In this document: piece after piece, positions 43,562 to 51,821 of the stretch | Numbering within the stretch: the stretch's first letter is position 1 | Layout: each line of letters begins with the position of its first letter | From: CAWVSB01 sp036960375 | Lineage (GTDB): Bacteria > Pseudomonadota > Gammaproteobacteria > Pseudomonadales > CAWVSB01 | Direction: 5' to 3' | Assembly: GCA_036960375.1 (NCBI GenBank) | Contig: JBALVY010000001.1 | Span: 868,001 to 932,000, forward strand | DNA length: 64,000 nucleotides | The notes under the pieces: model-generated | What the model saw: only the letters and a program-made list of their open reading frames with translations | What the model was told of the DNA's origin: nothing | Database searches by the model: none | Program-made: the position numbers and the translations under genes

Positions 43562-43656
43562 AAATAAAACTATACATAAGCCGGTAGTTACCATCCGTTG
43601 CCGGTTGCTTAACTAATTAACAAGATAATTAAAAAATTTAGAAGAAAGGAAAAACA

Positions 43657-44366
43657 ATGACTAATATCAAAAAAAGACACTGAAGCCAAACCTTCATGTT
43701 GTGCGCCGAATGAAACCTGTACACCTAACGTCAATAGACGTCAGCTATTAAAAGGTATGGGAGCTGACTTAGCGACAGCTTCAGGTATTTTGTCGATCCC
43801 TTTCTCTATGCCTGTAATGGCAGGACCTTTCACATTCGATGATAAAAACAAAATAGTAGACCCCAGTAATAACCCCATTCCTCTTGATAAGAAACTGGAT
43901 AAAAACTGGGTTAAGTCGCTTTATGCCAGAGGCACAGCCACCACCTACCAAGGGTGGGAACAACTGCAATATATAGGTATGCCGATTAGCGGTATCGGCA
44001 GCGGTACCGTTTATATTGGTGGTGACGGTAAATTGTGGGTGTGGGATATTTTTAATGAAAACCATGAAGGCGTGGTTCCACAAGTTTATGAACACCCTAC
44101 TCTGACAAACGAACATGGCGATAGTAAAATAAAAGAGCGTAATGGCGCTAACTATATCAGTCCACCCGCACAAACTAGTCCTTGGCATTTTGAACAAGGT
44201 TTCGCCGTTACCGTTAAACAAGGTGACAGCAAGGTACGCCGTACTTTAGATAAGAACGGCTTTAGCGATATCTCTTTTAAAGGCCAAATGCCGATTGCCG
44301 ATATTAGTTATCGTGACCCCGCAACACAATTAAGTGTTGAACTTGAAGCAATGACGCCATACATTC
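43657..44366 (+). pseudogene. GH116 duplicate: frameshifted start and truncated by repeat copy 2
   Basis: A second Tat-type GH116 gene begins at ATG 43657 (AAAGGA upstream). After MTNIKK a seven-A run shifts the frame and gives a stop; with six A residues the frame would read on through DTEAKPSCCAPNETC and NRRQLLKGMGAD. Downstream, the frame closely follows the intact copy (GSGTVYIGGDGKLWVWDIFN, then FKGQMPIADISYRDPATQLS) until YIP at 44366, where repeat copy 2 begins. About 700 residues are missing, including the catalytic domain. Confidence 0.85.
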
Positions 44367-44455
44367 CGGCCGCATCAGCAGCTATGCGGCATTGCCGTAC
44401 TCCGGACGGATAGGGTAGAGTGGCCACGAATAGGGCGTTTGTTTCGCCTATACTC
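44367..44455 (+). repeat. 89-bp repeat, copy 2 (oriIS-like)
   Basis: Identical to copy 1. It cuts the GH116 duplicate in mid-codon-run. The bases after CCTATACT are CTTG, which matches a tetranucleotide reported next to the oriIS end of IS91 insertions (GTTC or CTTG in this orientation). The 262 bp from here to the next gene show no recognisable feature. Confidence 0.85.
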
Positions 44456-44717
44456 TTGTGGCAGGCACAGCGTGTATATACTGGTACTGATTCTAGATAT
44501 ATAGAATTGTTTGCCACGCCACCGGCAGCTATGTGGCGGATAGCGGTCATTGCTTTTCATCTACCACAGTGCCAAAGCAGTAAACTGCAAAGGGCAGTAA
44601 TCGCCTACAAGCGGCCGGATGGGCTACACTGTGGCGTAGGGCAGAAAGTTACTCATTACGGCCGGTCGCTCCCCTGCTACACTTGTAAGCTAACCGAAAA
44701 AATAATAGGTAAAATGT

Positions 44718-46469
44718 ATGAGATATTTGTGGTTCCTTGCTGTAAGCACCGTTTTTCTCGTTGGTTGCTCCAAGTCGGGGACTGAGACTGGCCCTCAAAC
44801 AAAAAACCAAGAATTAGCATCCCCGGCCATTGTCGCGGATGTGGTTTATACCAACGGCAAGATATACACCGTTAACGATGCTCAACCATGGGTTGAAGCA
44901 GTGGCCATCAAAGACGGTGCGTTCGTTGTAGTCGGCTCAAACGCTGATGTTGCTGCGGTAACTGATAACGCAACTGATGTCGTTGATCTTGGTGGCCGCA
45001 TGGCGATGCCTGGGCTTGTCGATGTGCACAATCACATGACGAGCTTATCTCTCGCCAAATCAAATCTTTCGCTCAGCAATCCGAACGATCAGGATGCGAT
45101 GCTTGCCGATATAAAGGCCTTCGCTGAGGCGAATCCTGACCTGTCCTATGTACGAGGCGAAGCCTGGAATATGGGTGTCTTTCCGAATGACAGCCCAACC
45201 AAAGACTTACTCGACGCAATCGTACCAGATCGCCCGGTATACCTGATGAGCCAGACGGGTCATGAAGCGTGGGTAAATTCCAAAACGCTGGCGATGATTG
45301 GAATCAATGCCGATAGCGAGCAGACATCTGTGCTCAAGTGGGATGTTGATCCGGACACCAACGAACCTACGGGTAACGTTCGAGAATACGTGTTGGGTTT
45401 GATTGAACAGGCACTTGACCCCGCTGACCCCGAAAGACTCGCACCGGCAATACAAGAGATCGTTAGTGGACTCAGCGCAAACGGTTTCACATCGTTGAAA
45501 CTCGCGGAGGGCGAAATTCCCTGGGTGCAGGCTCTCAATAGTCTCGATGAAAAAGGCGATTTGGAAATTCGGATGTTTCCGAGTTGGTTTCACCGCAGTC
45601 ATCTGGCCTCAATGTCGGCCGACGAATCGCGGGCTACCGCTGCACGCTGGGAGGAATACAAATCTGATCGAGTTTATCCGCGCTACGTCAAAATGACCTA
45701 CGATGGTGGGCCTAATAGCCGTACGGTGTTGTTATTCGATGACTATAGCGATACTCCCGGCTTCAAAGGCACGACAACAATCCCGCCGGAAGAACTCGCC
45801 GACGATATGACCTACTTTAATGGACTTGGCCTAGGTATGATCGTGCACGTTATGGGTGACTCTAGCGCTGAACAACTTGTAGGCGCATTTGAGCAGGTGC
45901 GGGAGCGCAATGGCGACAACGGAGCGCCTTTGCACTTGTCGCATGCTCTAATGACTCAACCAGCGGAAATAGAACGCTTATCGAAGATTTCCGATTCCTG
46001 CATCGACTTTATAGCGCTGCAATATCCGCACCCGTCTATAACCGGGAGCTTTGTTCCACCTATTGGTGAGGATCGCTACCAAACGTTTCTTAACGCACGT
46101 ACGGCCGCAGATTCGGGCATGCCGTTTGCGTTTGGCAGCGACTGGCCATCGGTTCTGGAACCCAATCTTAACGGCTTTTTTCAGATACAGGCGTGGATGA
46201 CGCGTGTTGATCCGAGCAATCCAGACTCGGGAACATTGAATATTGATCAGGCGTTAACACTTGAACAGGCGATCTACGGTTACACAAAAGGGGGCATCGG
46301 TTGCCTTGGCTTCGACTGGCCTGACAAGTTGGGTTCGATCGAAGCAGGCAAGCTTGCAGACTTTATTGTAATAGACCGAAACATCTTCGAGATACCGACC
46401 GAGGAACTTAAAGAGACTAAAGTCGATCTCACCATTGTTGGCGGCGAGGTAGTTTACAGTCGAAATTAG
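44718..46469 (+). CDS. YtcJ-type amidohydrolase lipoprotein 1
   Basis: 583 residues. Lipoprotein signal (MRYLWFLAVSTVFLVGCSKS). Amidohydrolase superfamily: VYTNGKIYTVND opening, metal motif GLVDVHNHM, KMTYDGG region, HVMGDSSAEQ, and FGSDWPSVLEP, with the closing GSIEAGKLADFIVIDRN. It is the YtcJ/N-substituted formamide deformylase-like clade of metal-dependent hydrolases. The periplasmic anchor is shared with the following paralogue. AGG nine bases upstream supports the ATG. Substrate is unknown. Confidence 0.87.
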   Translation: MRYLWFLAVSTVFLVGCSKSGTETGPQTKNQELASPAIVADVVYTNGKIYTVNDAQPWVEAVAIKDGAFVVVGSNADVAAVTDNATDVVDLGGRMAMPGLVDVHNHMTSLSLAKSNLSLSNPNDQDAMLADIKAFAEANPDLSYVRGEAWNMGVFPNDSPTKDLLDAIVPDRPVYLMSQTGHEAWVNSKTLAMIGINADSEQTSVLKWDVDPDTNEPTGNVREYVLGLIEQALDPADPERLAPAIQEIVSGLSANGFTSLKLAEGEIPWVQALNSLDEKGDLEIRMFPSWFHRSHLASMSADESRATAARWEEYKSDRVYPRYVKMTYDGGPNSRTVLLFDDYSDTPGFKGTTTIPPEELADDMTYFNGLGLGMIVHVMGDSSAEQLVGAFEQVRERNGDNGAPLHLSHALMTQPAEIERLSKISDSCIDFIALQYPHPSITGSFVPPIGEDRYQTFLNARTAADSGMPFAFGSDWPSVLEPNLNGFFQIQAWMTRVDPSNPDSGTLNIDQALTLEQAIYGYTKGGIGCLGFDWPDKLGSIEAGKLADFIVIDRNIFEIPTEELKETKVDLTIVGGEVVYSRN

Positions 46470-46591
46470 CGCCAACTGACCGGCAACAATACCGCGAGAA
46501 ACCTCTTCGCGTTCCGCCAATGTCAGAGATAATCTTGAGCGGCTTCTCGGCGGTGGTCGTATTCCGCCCGTCTCCTTCTGAGGATAAGAAA

Positions 46592-48331
46592 ATGAAAATA
46601 TTTGCCCTGTTAATTGCGTTTACGATCTCATTGGCTGGATGTTCAACGGAAGACCAATCTTCAGATGGCTCAAGCCCGACCGCCGCTAGCGATGCTGCGG
46701 ACACTGTCTACACCAACGGTAACTTTTATACGGTTAACACGGCTCAACCCTGGGCCGAGGCCGTAGCTGTCAAGGACGGCAAGATAATAGCAATCGGATC
46801 GGGTGCAGATATCGAGGCGATGATAGGCACTGAAACCCAGATCGTCGATCTCGGCGGCCGGTTCGCGATGCCCGGTGTTGTCGATACTCATGCTCATGCG
46901 ATGGAGGGGGGGGGCTCGAACAGCCTGACCTGGAAATTGCTATCTTCGGCGGATAACCCGACCTGGGAAGAGATCGATTCAAGTATTCGCGATGGCAAGG
47001 AACAGCTTGGCGAAGGCAAGGAGTGGTTCGTCGGGTACAACATGACCAAGTTGGCCTTTCCGGAAGGCATGTACCACAAGTCCTATCTTGATGAGGTGTT
47101 TGGTGATATGCCAGCCTTCATCTACATCGAAGGTATGCACGAAGCACTCGTTAACTCGAAGGCCCTGGAGCTTGCTGGCTTGACCAAAGACTCGCCTGAC
47201 CCGCCGGCCGGAGCATTGCAGCGAGAGTCGGATACCGGCGAGCTCACCGGCGCTTTGACCGAAAGCTCTGCTTTCGATTTGGTATACAACGTGATCCCGG
47301 TGGCGACGCCCGAGGAACGTGACGCAGCATACAAGCGTGGGTTGCAGATGATGACGGCGGCCGGTGTCACGGCGATGATGGAGGCTTGGTCCAACGACGA
47401 GGAGCTCGAAATCATCAGTGCCTGGGTAGGCAACTGGGACTTGCCCATCCACGCCAAAATCAGTATTGAGTCCATCGGATATGGCACCGAAGACGACGCA
47501 TTAAGTGGCGCTGAAACCATAGCGAATTTCAACAAATACAACGTCCCGCAACATATGCGCTTTGCCAAAGTTCGCGCCGACGGTGACCTCACCGGCAAGA
47601 CCGGGTATATGAATGATCCCTACGGTGGCGGCGGAACCGGCGAACTGGTGTTGCCCGCTGAAGTGTGGAAGGAAAAAATTCGTGATCTCGATGCCAGTGG
47701 TTTGCAGATCAAAATTCACGCGATTGGTGACGGCGCTGTGCGCGCGTCTCTCGATATATTCGAAGAGCTGATAGAAAAACGCGGCGGGAACGATTTGCGT
47801 CATCACATCGACCATATCAATTTTGTCGCCGAAGTAGATATTGCGCGATTTGCCGCGAGCGGTATCCCAACATCTCCCTTATCGATTCTGGCACAACCAT
47901 GGGCTTTCACGATGTTGCAGAAAGAGCTCGTCGGAGAAGAACGCTTCGAGAATACGTTGCTGCCCTTCGGGCGACTCATCGCTACCGGCGCAATGGTCGC
48001 TTACCACAGCGACTGGGACGCCTCGCCGGTTATATCGCCATTTTACAACGCGCAACTGATGGTGACACGGAGTATTCCTGGCAACGAAGAGCAGGGCTCT
48101 GTGCCGCAAGACAGTGACAAGCTCACCGTCGAGCAGGCATTACGCGTCCTGACGCTCAATGGGGCGTATGTCATGGGTCTCGACGATGTAACGGGGTCAC
48201 TCGAGATTGGGAAATACGCCGACATGATCGTACTTGACCAGAACTTGTTCGAGATTCCATCAAACGATATCGCCAAAACGAGTGTCGTGCAGACGATTTT
48301 CAAAGGTGAGGTCGTCTACGAGAGGGATTGA
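46592..48331 (+). CDS. YtcJ-type amidohydrolase lipoprotein 2
   Basis: 579 residues from ATG 46592 (GAGG nine bases upstream). Lipoprotein signal MKIFALLIAFTISLAGC. Same fold and motif order as the preceding gene: VYTNGNFYTVNTAQPWAEAV, GVVDTHAHAMEG, KVRADGDLTGKTGY, IHAIGDGAVRASLDI, AYHSDWDASPV and GSLEIGKYADMIVLDQN. The two share the N-terminal A-Q-P-W-x-E-A-V block, so they are tandem paralogues 122 bases apart. They form the whole passenger of the third repeat-bounded module. Confidence 0.87.
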   Translation: MKIFALLIAFTISLAGCSTEDQSSDGSSPTAASDAADTVYTNGNFYTVNTAQPWAEAVAVKDGKIIAIGSGADIEAMIGTETQIVDLGGRFAMPGVVDTHAHAMEGGGSNSLTWKLLSSADNPTWEEIDSSIRDGKEQLGEGKEWFVGYNMTKLAFPEGMYHKSYLDEVFGDMPAFIYIEGMHEALVNSKALELAGLTKDSPDPPAGALQRESDTGELTGALTESSAFDLVYNVIPVATPEERDAAYKRGLQMMTAAGVTAMMEAWSNDEELEIISAWVGNWDLPIHAKISIESIGYGTEDDALSGAETIANFNKYNVPQHMRFAKVRADGDLTGKTGYMNDPYGGGGTGELVLPAEVWKEKIRDLDASGLQIKIHAIGDGAVRASLDIFEELIEKRGGNDLRHHIDHINFVAEVDIARFAASGIPTSPLSILAQPWAFTMLQKELVGEERFENTLLPFGRLIATGAMVAYHSDWDASPVISPFYNAQLMVTRSIPGNEEQGSVPQDSDKLTVEQALRVLTLNGAYVMGLDDVTGSLEIGKYADMIVLDQNLFEIPSNDIAKTSVVQTIFKGEVVYERD

Positions 48332-48501
48332 GCCAACTTGGACGTCCTATACCTGGCCCGAGGGTGTGTGCGACCTCAACCGGTCGACGCAACACATTGT
48401 TTAAATCGACCGGCTGGTGTTTCAAAGTCTAACGTCTTTCTTGGTAGTTCGTTTAGTTGTCTGGCTACTGCACTGAGTTTGGCTTGAGAGTGTACTGACT
48501 C
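48332..48501. other. Intergenic region with a weak hairpin
   Basis: Between the second amidohydrolase and repeat copy 3. It contains an eight-base inverted repeat (CCGGTCGA at 48380, TCGACCGG at 48406) with an 18-base loop and no T-run; possibly a weak terminator. No gene is visible. Confidence 0.35.
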
Positions 48502-48590
48502 CGGCCGCATCGGCAGCTATGCGGCATTGCCGTACTCCGGACGGATAGGGTAGAGTGGCCACGAATAGGGCGTTTGTTTCGCCTATACTC
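48502..48590 (+). repeat. 89-bp repeat, copy 3 (oriIS-like)
   Basis: Same as copies 1 and 2 with a single A-to-G change in the hairpin loop. The bases after CCTATACT are CTTC, one mismatch from CTTG. It closes the amidohydrolase module on the right. Confidence 0.85.
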
Positions 48591-48743
48591 TTCCAATGCC
48601 AATAGCTGCTGCCCGAGATTATTTCCGGGCTGGGCTTCTTCGTCCTCAACATACGCGGCCTGACGGTAGCCGGACTTCGTTAGCCGCACACTGCGCCACT
48701 AGCTGATGAATAAAGGGAATATGCTTGGGGTGTAATTCCAGAC
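48591..48743. other. Short unassigned DNA between repeat copy 3 and the IS6 element
   Basis: The minus strand shows two short open frames that look coding-like (one containing ELHPKHIPFIHQLVAQ, another SGYRQAAYVEDEEAQPG) but they are in different frames and I recognise neither. They may be debris of a gene cut on both sides. Confidence 0.3.
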
Positions 48744-49567
48744 GGTTCTGTCGCAAAATCAGCCTTGGGAATTATATACGCTATACTCGTACGCCCCAAA
48801 TTTCTATATTCGGATAAATCGTGATCAGTTTCAAAGGGCGCCATCATCGACAAGATCTCATCTTACAATGCGTACGTTGGTATGTCGCCTATTCACTGAG
48901 TTATCGCGATCTAGAAGAACTCATGCAAGAACGAGGTTACGCTGTTGATCACAGTACGATCCAGCGTTGGGTCGTGCATTATGCACCGCGTATTGAGAAG
49001 GCTTTTCGTAAAAAAAGGAAGCGCGTAGGGCTTCGATGGCGGCTTGATGAGACCTACATCAAGATTAAGGGCAAGTGGAAATACCTTTATCGCGCGGTCG
49101 ATAAACAGGGATGTACTATCGATTTTTTACTCACCGCTAAGCGTGATACAAGGGCTGCACGCCGATTTTTGGATAAGGCCATTGGTTCCAGTGGCAATCC
49201 CAGCTTGGTTAATATTGACAAAAGCGGCGCGAATACGGCCGCGATTAAACAGTATAATACGGACGAGAATAGGCGTGTGAAAATTCGCCAGTGCAAGTAT
49301 CTCAACAACATTGTAGAGCAGGATCATCGGTTCATTAAACCGATAACTCGACCGATGATGGGGTTCGCCTAAAGGGCCTACATTTGGTAAATCGTTCTGG
49401 TCAGCAGGTGCGACTTTGGCAGGAATCGAGGTCTGGCGAATGTTGAAAAAGAAGCAAAGTGGTAGCTCTTTACCTGCTTGGCAGCAGTTTTACGACTTGG
49501 CTTCGACAGGATAGTTATACTTGAAAAACAGTGGTAATTCGCTTTCAATAGTTTTTGCGACAGAACC
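48744..49567 (+). mobile_element. IS6-family insertion sequence (824 bp), second and distinct type
   Basis: Terminal inverted repeats of 15 bp match perfectly: GGTTCTGTCGCAAAA at 48744-48758 and its complement at 49553-49567. Length and GG ends are typical of IS26-like elements. Flanking octamers (TTCCAGAC, GGTCGGTC) are not direct repeats. The inverted repeats and transposase differ from the element at 26720, so the two were acquired separately. It abuts an integrase tail on the right. Confidence 0.9.
48821..49514 (+). pseudogene. IS6-family transposase with a 22-bp internal insertion
   Basis: Starts at GTG 48821. The DDE residues are intact (WRLDETYIKIKGKW; NIDKSGANT; NNIVEQDHRFIK). After RPMMGF the frame hits TAA at 49370. 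Removing 22 bp (49367-49388) restores the expected family sequence K-S-F-W-S-A-G-A-T-L-A-G-I-E-V-W-R-M and continues to a TAG at 49512, giving a normal ~223-residue enzyme. The lesion lies after the catalytic Glu, so a truncated but folded protein is conceivable. Confidence 0.85.
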
Positions 49568-49660
49568 GGTCGGTCGAGCTATGAGATGGTTCTTCGTTAT
49601 GCACATTTGGCGGGGGAACATTTACGCGACGCGGCGGATAATGTTTCTGGCACACAATGA
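49568..49660 (+). pseudogene. Tyrosine recombinase (integrase) C-terminal tail
   Basis: Thirty codons starting exactly at the IS6 edge read GRSSYEMVLRYAHLAGEHLR ... SGTQ-stop. S-S-Y-E-M-V-x-R-Y-A-H-L is the end of phage/island integrases and includes the catalytic Tyr region. The rest of the gene is gone. It lies 53 bases from the 3' end of tRNA-Phe, the classic integration site, so it marks one end of an old genomic island. Confidence 0.8.
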
Positions 49661-49677
49661 CACAGCCAGAAACGAAA

Positions 49678-49705
49678 AACGGCTTGCGACAAGTCGCAAA
49701 CCGTT
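49678..49705 (-). terminator. Terminator of tRNA-Phe
   Basis: A 13-bp stem with one mismatch (AACGGCTTGCGAC / GTCGCAAACCGTT) just beyond the tRNA 3' end, followed on the minus strand by TTT-CG-TTT. Confidence 0.75.
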
Positions 49706-49713
49706 GATATTCG

Positions 49714-49789
49714 TGGTGCCCGGAGGCGGAATCGAACCACCGACACGGGGATTTTCAATCCCCTGCTCTACCGACTGAGCTATCCGGGC
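49714..49789 (-). tRNA. tRNA-Phe (GAA)
   Basis: 76 nt including an encoded CCA. Acceptor stem GCCCGGA pairs with TCCGGGC; D-arm TAGCTCAGTCGGTAGAGCA; anticodon stem-loop GGGGA-TTGAAAA-TCCCC with anticodon GAA; T-arm GGTTCGATTCC. The 3' half faces the integrase relic, so it is the probable attB of the island on the left. Confidence 0.97.
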
Positions 49790-49922
49790 TCTAGCATAGG
49801 CCGAGGCCAGCGCAAGAGGCGCGTATTAAACAGTTTGGGCCGTGGTGAGTCAAGCATTTCGGTGGTTTTTTGTTTTTCCGTGGCAGCTGATGCTTTATGA
49901 TGCGCAGCTTGCGGAGGACATT

Positions 49923-50963
49923 GTGCGAATATTGGGTATTGAAACATCCTGTGATGAAACGGGAATTGCGGTCTATGACTCATCTGAGGGTCTGCTGGCT
50001 GAGCGGCTATACAGTCAGATTAGCCTGCATGCGGATTATGGCGGGGTAGTGCCCGAGCTGGCCTCTCGCGATCATATACGCAAAACCCTGCCTCTAATTA
50101 AAGAGGTGCTGGCAGAGGCGGGTTGTTCGGTAGCGGAGATCGACGGTATTGCCTATACCGCGGGGCCCGGTCTGGTGGGGGCTTTAATGGCCGGTATGTC
50201 TATAGGACGAGCCCTGGCTTTAGCGTGGAATGTACCGGCCATTGGCGTGCATCATATGGAGGCCCATTTACTGGCCCCCATGCTTGAAGATGAACCGCCA
50301 GATTTTCCTTTTGTCGCCTTACTGGTTTCGGGCGGACATACACAGTTGGTTAAAGTCGATGGTATTGGCCGCTATGAACTGCTCGGTGAGTCGTTAGATG
50401 ATGCAGCAGGTGAGGCCTTTGATAAGGCCGCCAAGATGCTGGGTCTATCTTATCCCGGCGGACCGGCGATAGCCGCTCTGGCGACACAAGGCGATATAAC
50501 GCGCTTTGATTTCCCTCGGCCAATGATAAATCGCCCAGGGCTGGATTTCAGCTTTAGTGGTTTGAAAACCTTTACTCGCAATACCATTGCTGCCCATGCA
50601 AATGAGGATGGGGTGGTCGACGATGCGACCAAGGCAGATATTGCCGCTGCCTTCGAGTGGGCGGTAGTTGATACACTCTCGCGTAAATGCAAACGGGCGT
50701 TAGAGCATACCGGGCTAAGGCAATTGGTAATGGCTGGTGGGGTGAGCGCCAATAGCCATTTGCGCAGTCATTTACAGCAGGTTTTGGGCAAGATGAATGC
50801 GCGAGTATTCTATGCCCGACCAGAGTTCTGCACTGATAATGGCGCTATGGTTGCCTATGCCGGATGTCAGCGGCTAATGGCTGGGCAAAGCGATGAGTCC
50901 AGCTTTAAGGCGCGGGCGCGGTGGCCGTTGACTGAATTGACGCCAACAAATGTTTCAGTATAG
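49923..50963 (+). CDS. tsaD: tRNA N6-threonylcarbamoyladenosine (t6A) transferase subunit TsaD
   Basis: 346 residues from GTG 49923, five bases after GGAGG; the longer reading from 49842 has no ribosome-binding site and would overlap the tRNA promoter region. TsaD transfers threonylcarbamoyl from TC-AMP to A37 of ANN-decoding tRNAs. Signatures: RILGIETSCDETG at the N-terminus, metal-binding HHMEAHLLAP, LLVSGGHTQLV and the C-terminal VMAGGVSANSHLR. It leads a short plus-strand run with folB and folK. Confidence 0.96.
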   Translation: MRILGIETSCDETGIAVYDSSEGLLAERLYSQISLHADYGGVVPELASRDHIRKTLPLIKEVLAEAGCSVAEIDGIAYTAGPGLVGALMAGMSIGRALALAWNVPAIGVHHMEAHLLAPMLEDEPPDFPFVALLVSGGHTQLVKVDGIGRYELLGESLDDAAGEAFDKAAKMLGLSYPGGPAIAALATQGDITRFDFPRPMINRPGLDFSFSGLKTFTRNTIAAHANEDGVVDDATKADIAAAFEWAVVDTLSRKCKRALEHTGLRQLVMAGGVSANSHLRSHLQQVLGKMNARVFYARPEFCTDNGAMVAYAGCQRLMAGQSDESSFKARARWPLTELTPTNVSV

Positions 50964-50972
50964 GAAGAAACG

Positions 50973-51329
50973 ATGGATATTGTTTATATCAGGGAATTGA
51001 AGATAGAAACCGTTATCGGTATTTATGATTGGGAGCGGGAAATCAAGCAAACGGTGAGCCTGGACCTGGAGATGGGTACAGATATTCGCGCGTCTGCGGA
51101 ATCTGATCATATCGACGATACGCTCAGCTATAAGTCTGTAGCCAAGCGTTTGATCGCATTTATAGAAGGCAGTGAGTTTCAGTTGGTCGAGGCAATGGCA
51201 GAACAGTGTGCTGGCATTGTGATGAACGAGTTTCAGGTTCCTTGGCTGCGGCTGCGCTTATCCAAGCCGGGTGCTGTGCGGGGCGCCATGGATGTTGGCG
51301 TTATTATTGAGCGTGGGCTTAAAACCTGA
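50973..51329 (+). CDS. folB: Dihydroneopterin aldolase
   Basis: 118 residues. FolB cleaves dihydroneopterin to 6-hydroxymethyl-dihydropterin in folate synthesis. Family blocks: IRELKIETVIGIYDWERE (Glu/Tyr of the pterin site), DTLSYKSVAKRL, and the C-terminal RLRLSKPGAVRGAMDVGVII with the active-site Lys. It starts nine bases after tsaD, and its stop overlaps the folK start by one base (TGATG). Confidence 0.94.
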   Translation: MDIVYIRELKIETVIGIYDWEREIKQTVSLDLEMGTDIRASAESDHIDDTLSYKSVAKRLIAFIEGSEFQLVEAMAEQCAGIVMNEFQVPWLRLRLSKPGAVRGAMDVGVIIERGLKT

Positions 51330-51820
51330 TGGCACATGTTTATTTATCAGTAGGCAGTAACATCGAGCGCGAGCGATATATTTGTGCTGCGCTGGATTCT
51401 CTCACTGAGAAATTTGGTGAGCTGAATATCTCACCTGTTTACGAAAGCGAAGCAGTGGGGTTTAGCGGAGACAATTTCCTCAATCTGGTTGTCGCTTTTG
51501 ACACAGAGCTTACGGTGGGGCAGCTGTCTTTATTGTTACGGGAAATCGAAATGGCCAATGGCCGTGTACGTGGGCAGCAGAAGTTCAGTGCCAGAACCCT
51601 GGATATTGATATTCTGACCTACGGCGATGCAGTTGGAATAATCGACGACATTGCGCTTCCGCGAGATGAAATAACAGAACGCGGCTTTGTCATTATTCCT
51701 TTGGCGGATATCGCGCCCGATGAGATATTGCCCGGTAGCGAAACTACTTACGGGCAGTTGGCGGCGGGTTTCGACCCGGTTGAGCATGGTTTATGGGTTG
51801 TCGAACTGGATTGGCCCTGA
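51329..51820 (+). CDS. folK: 6-hydroxymethyl-7,8-dihydropterin pyrophosphokinase
   Basis: 163 residues. HPPK pyrophosphorylates the product of FolB. Signatures: VYLSVGSNIERERYI, the L-L-R-E-I-E loop, the metal-binding D-x-D block ARTLDIDILTYGD and LPRDEITERGFVIIPLADIAP. Translationally coupled to folB; convergent with the pteridine reductase gene one base away. Confidence 0.95.
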   Translation: MAHVYLSVGSNIERERYICAALDSLTEKFGELNISPVYESEAVGFSGDNFLNLVVAFDTELTVGQLSLLLREIEMANGRVRGQQKFSARTLDIDILTYGDAVGIIDDIALPRDEITERGFVIIPLADIAPDEILPGSETTYGQLAAGFDPVEHGLWVVELDWP

Positions 51821-51821
51821 A

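Noticed and set aside
40484..48590. The 89-bp repeats as integron attC sites
   Set aside because: No R' (GTTRRRY) / R'' (RYYYAAC) core sites at their ends, modules hold two genes of ~4 kb rather than single small cassettes, and no integron integrase is seen. The link to an IS91 transposase tail explains them better.
40484..48590. The repeats as a CRISPR array
   Set aside because: Only three units about 4 kb apart, with genes between them and no cas genes.
48591..48743. The missing N-terminal part of the integrase on the left of the second IS6 element
   Set aside because: Plus-strand frames show chance fragments (L-R-H, L-M-N-K-G) but with stops and no consistent alignment; joining across the IS also shifts frame.
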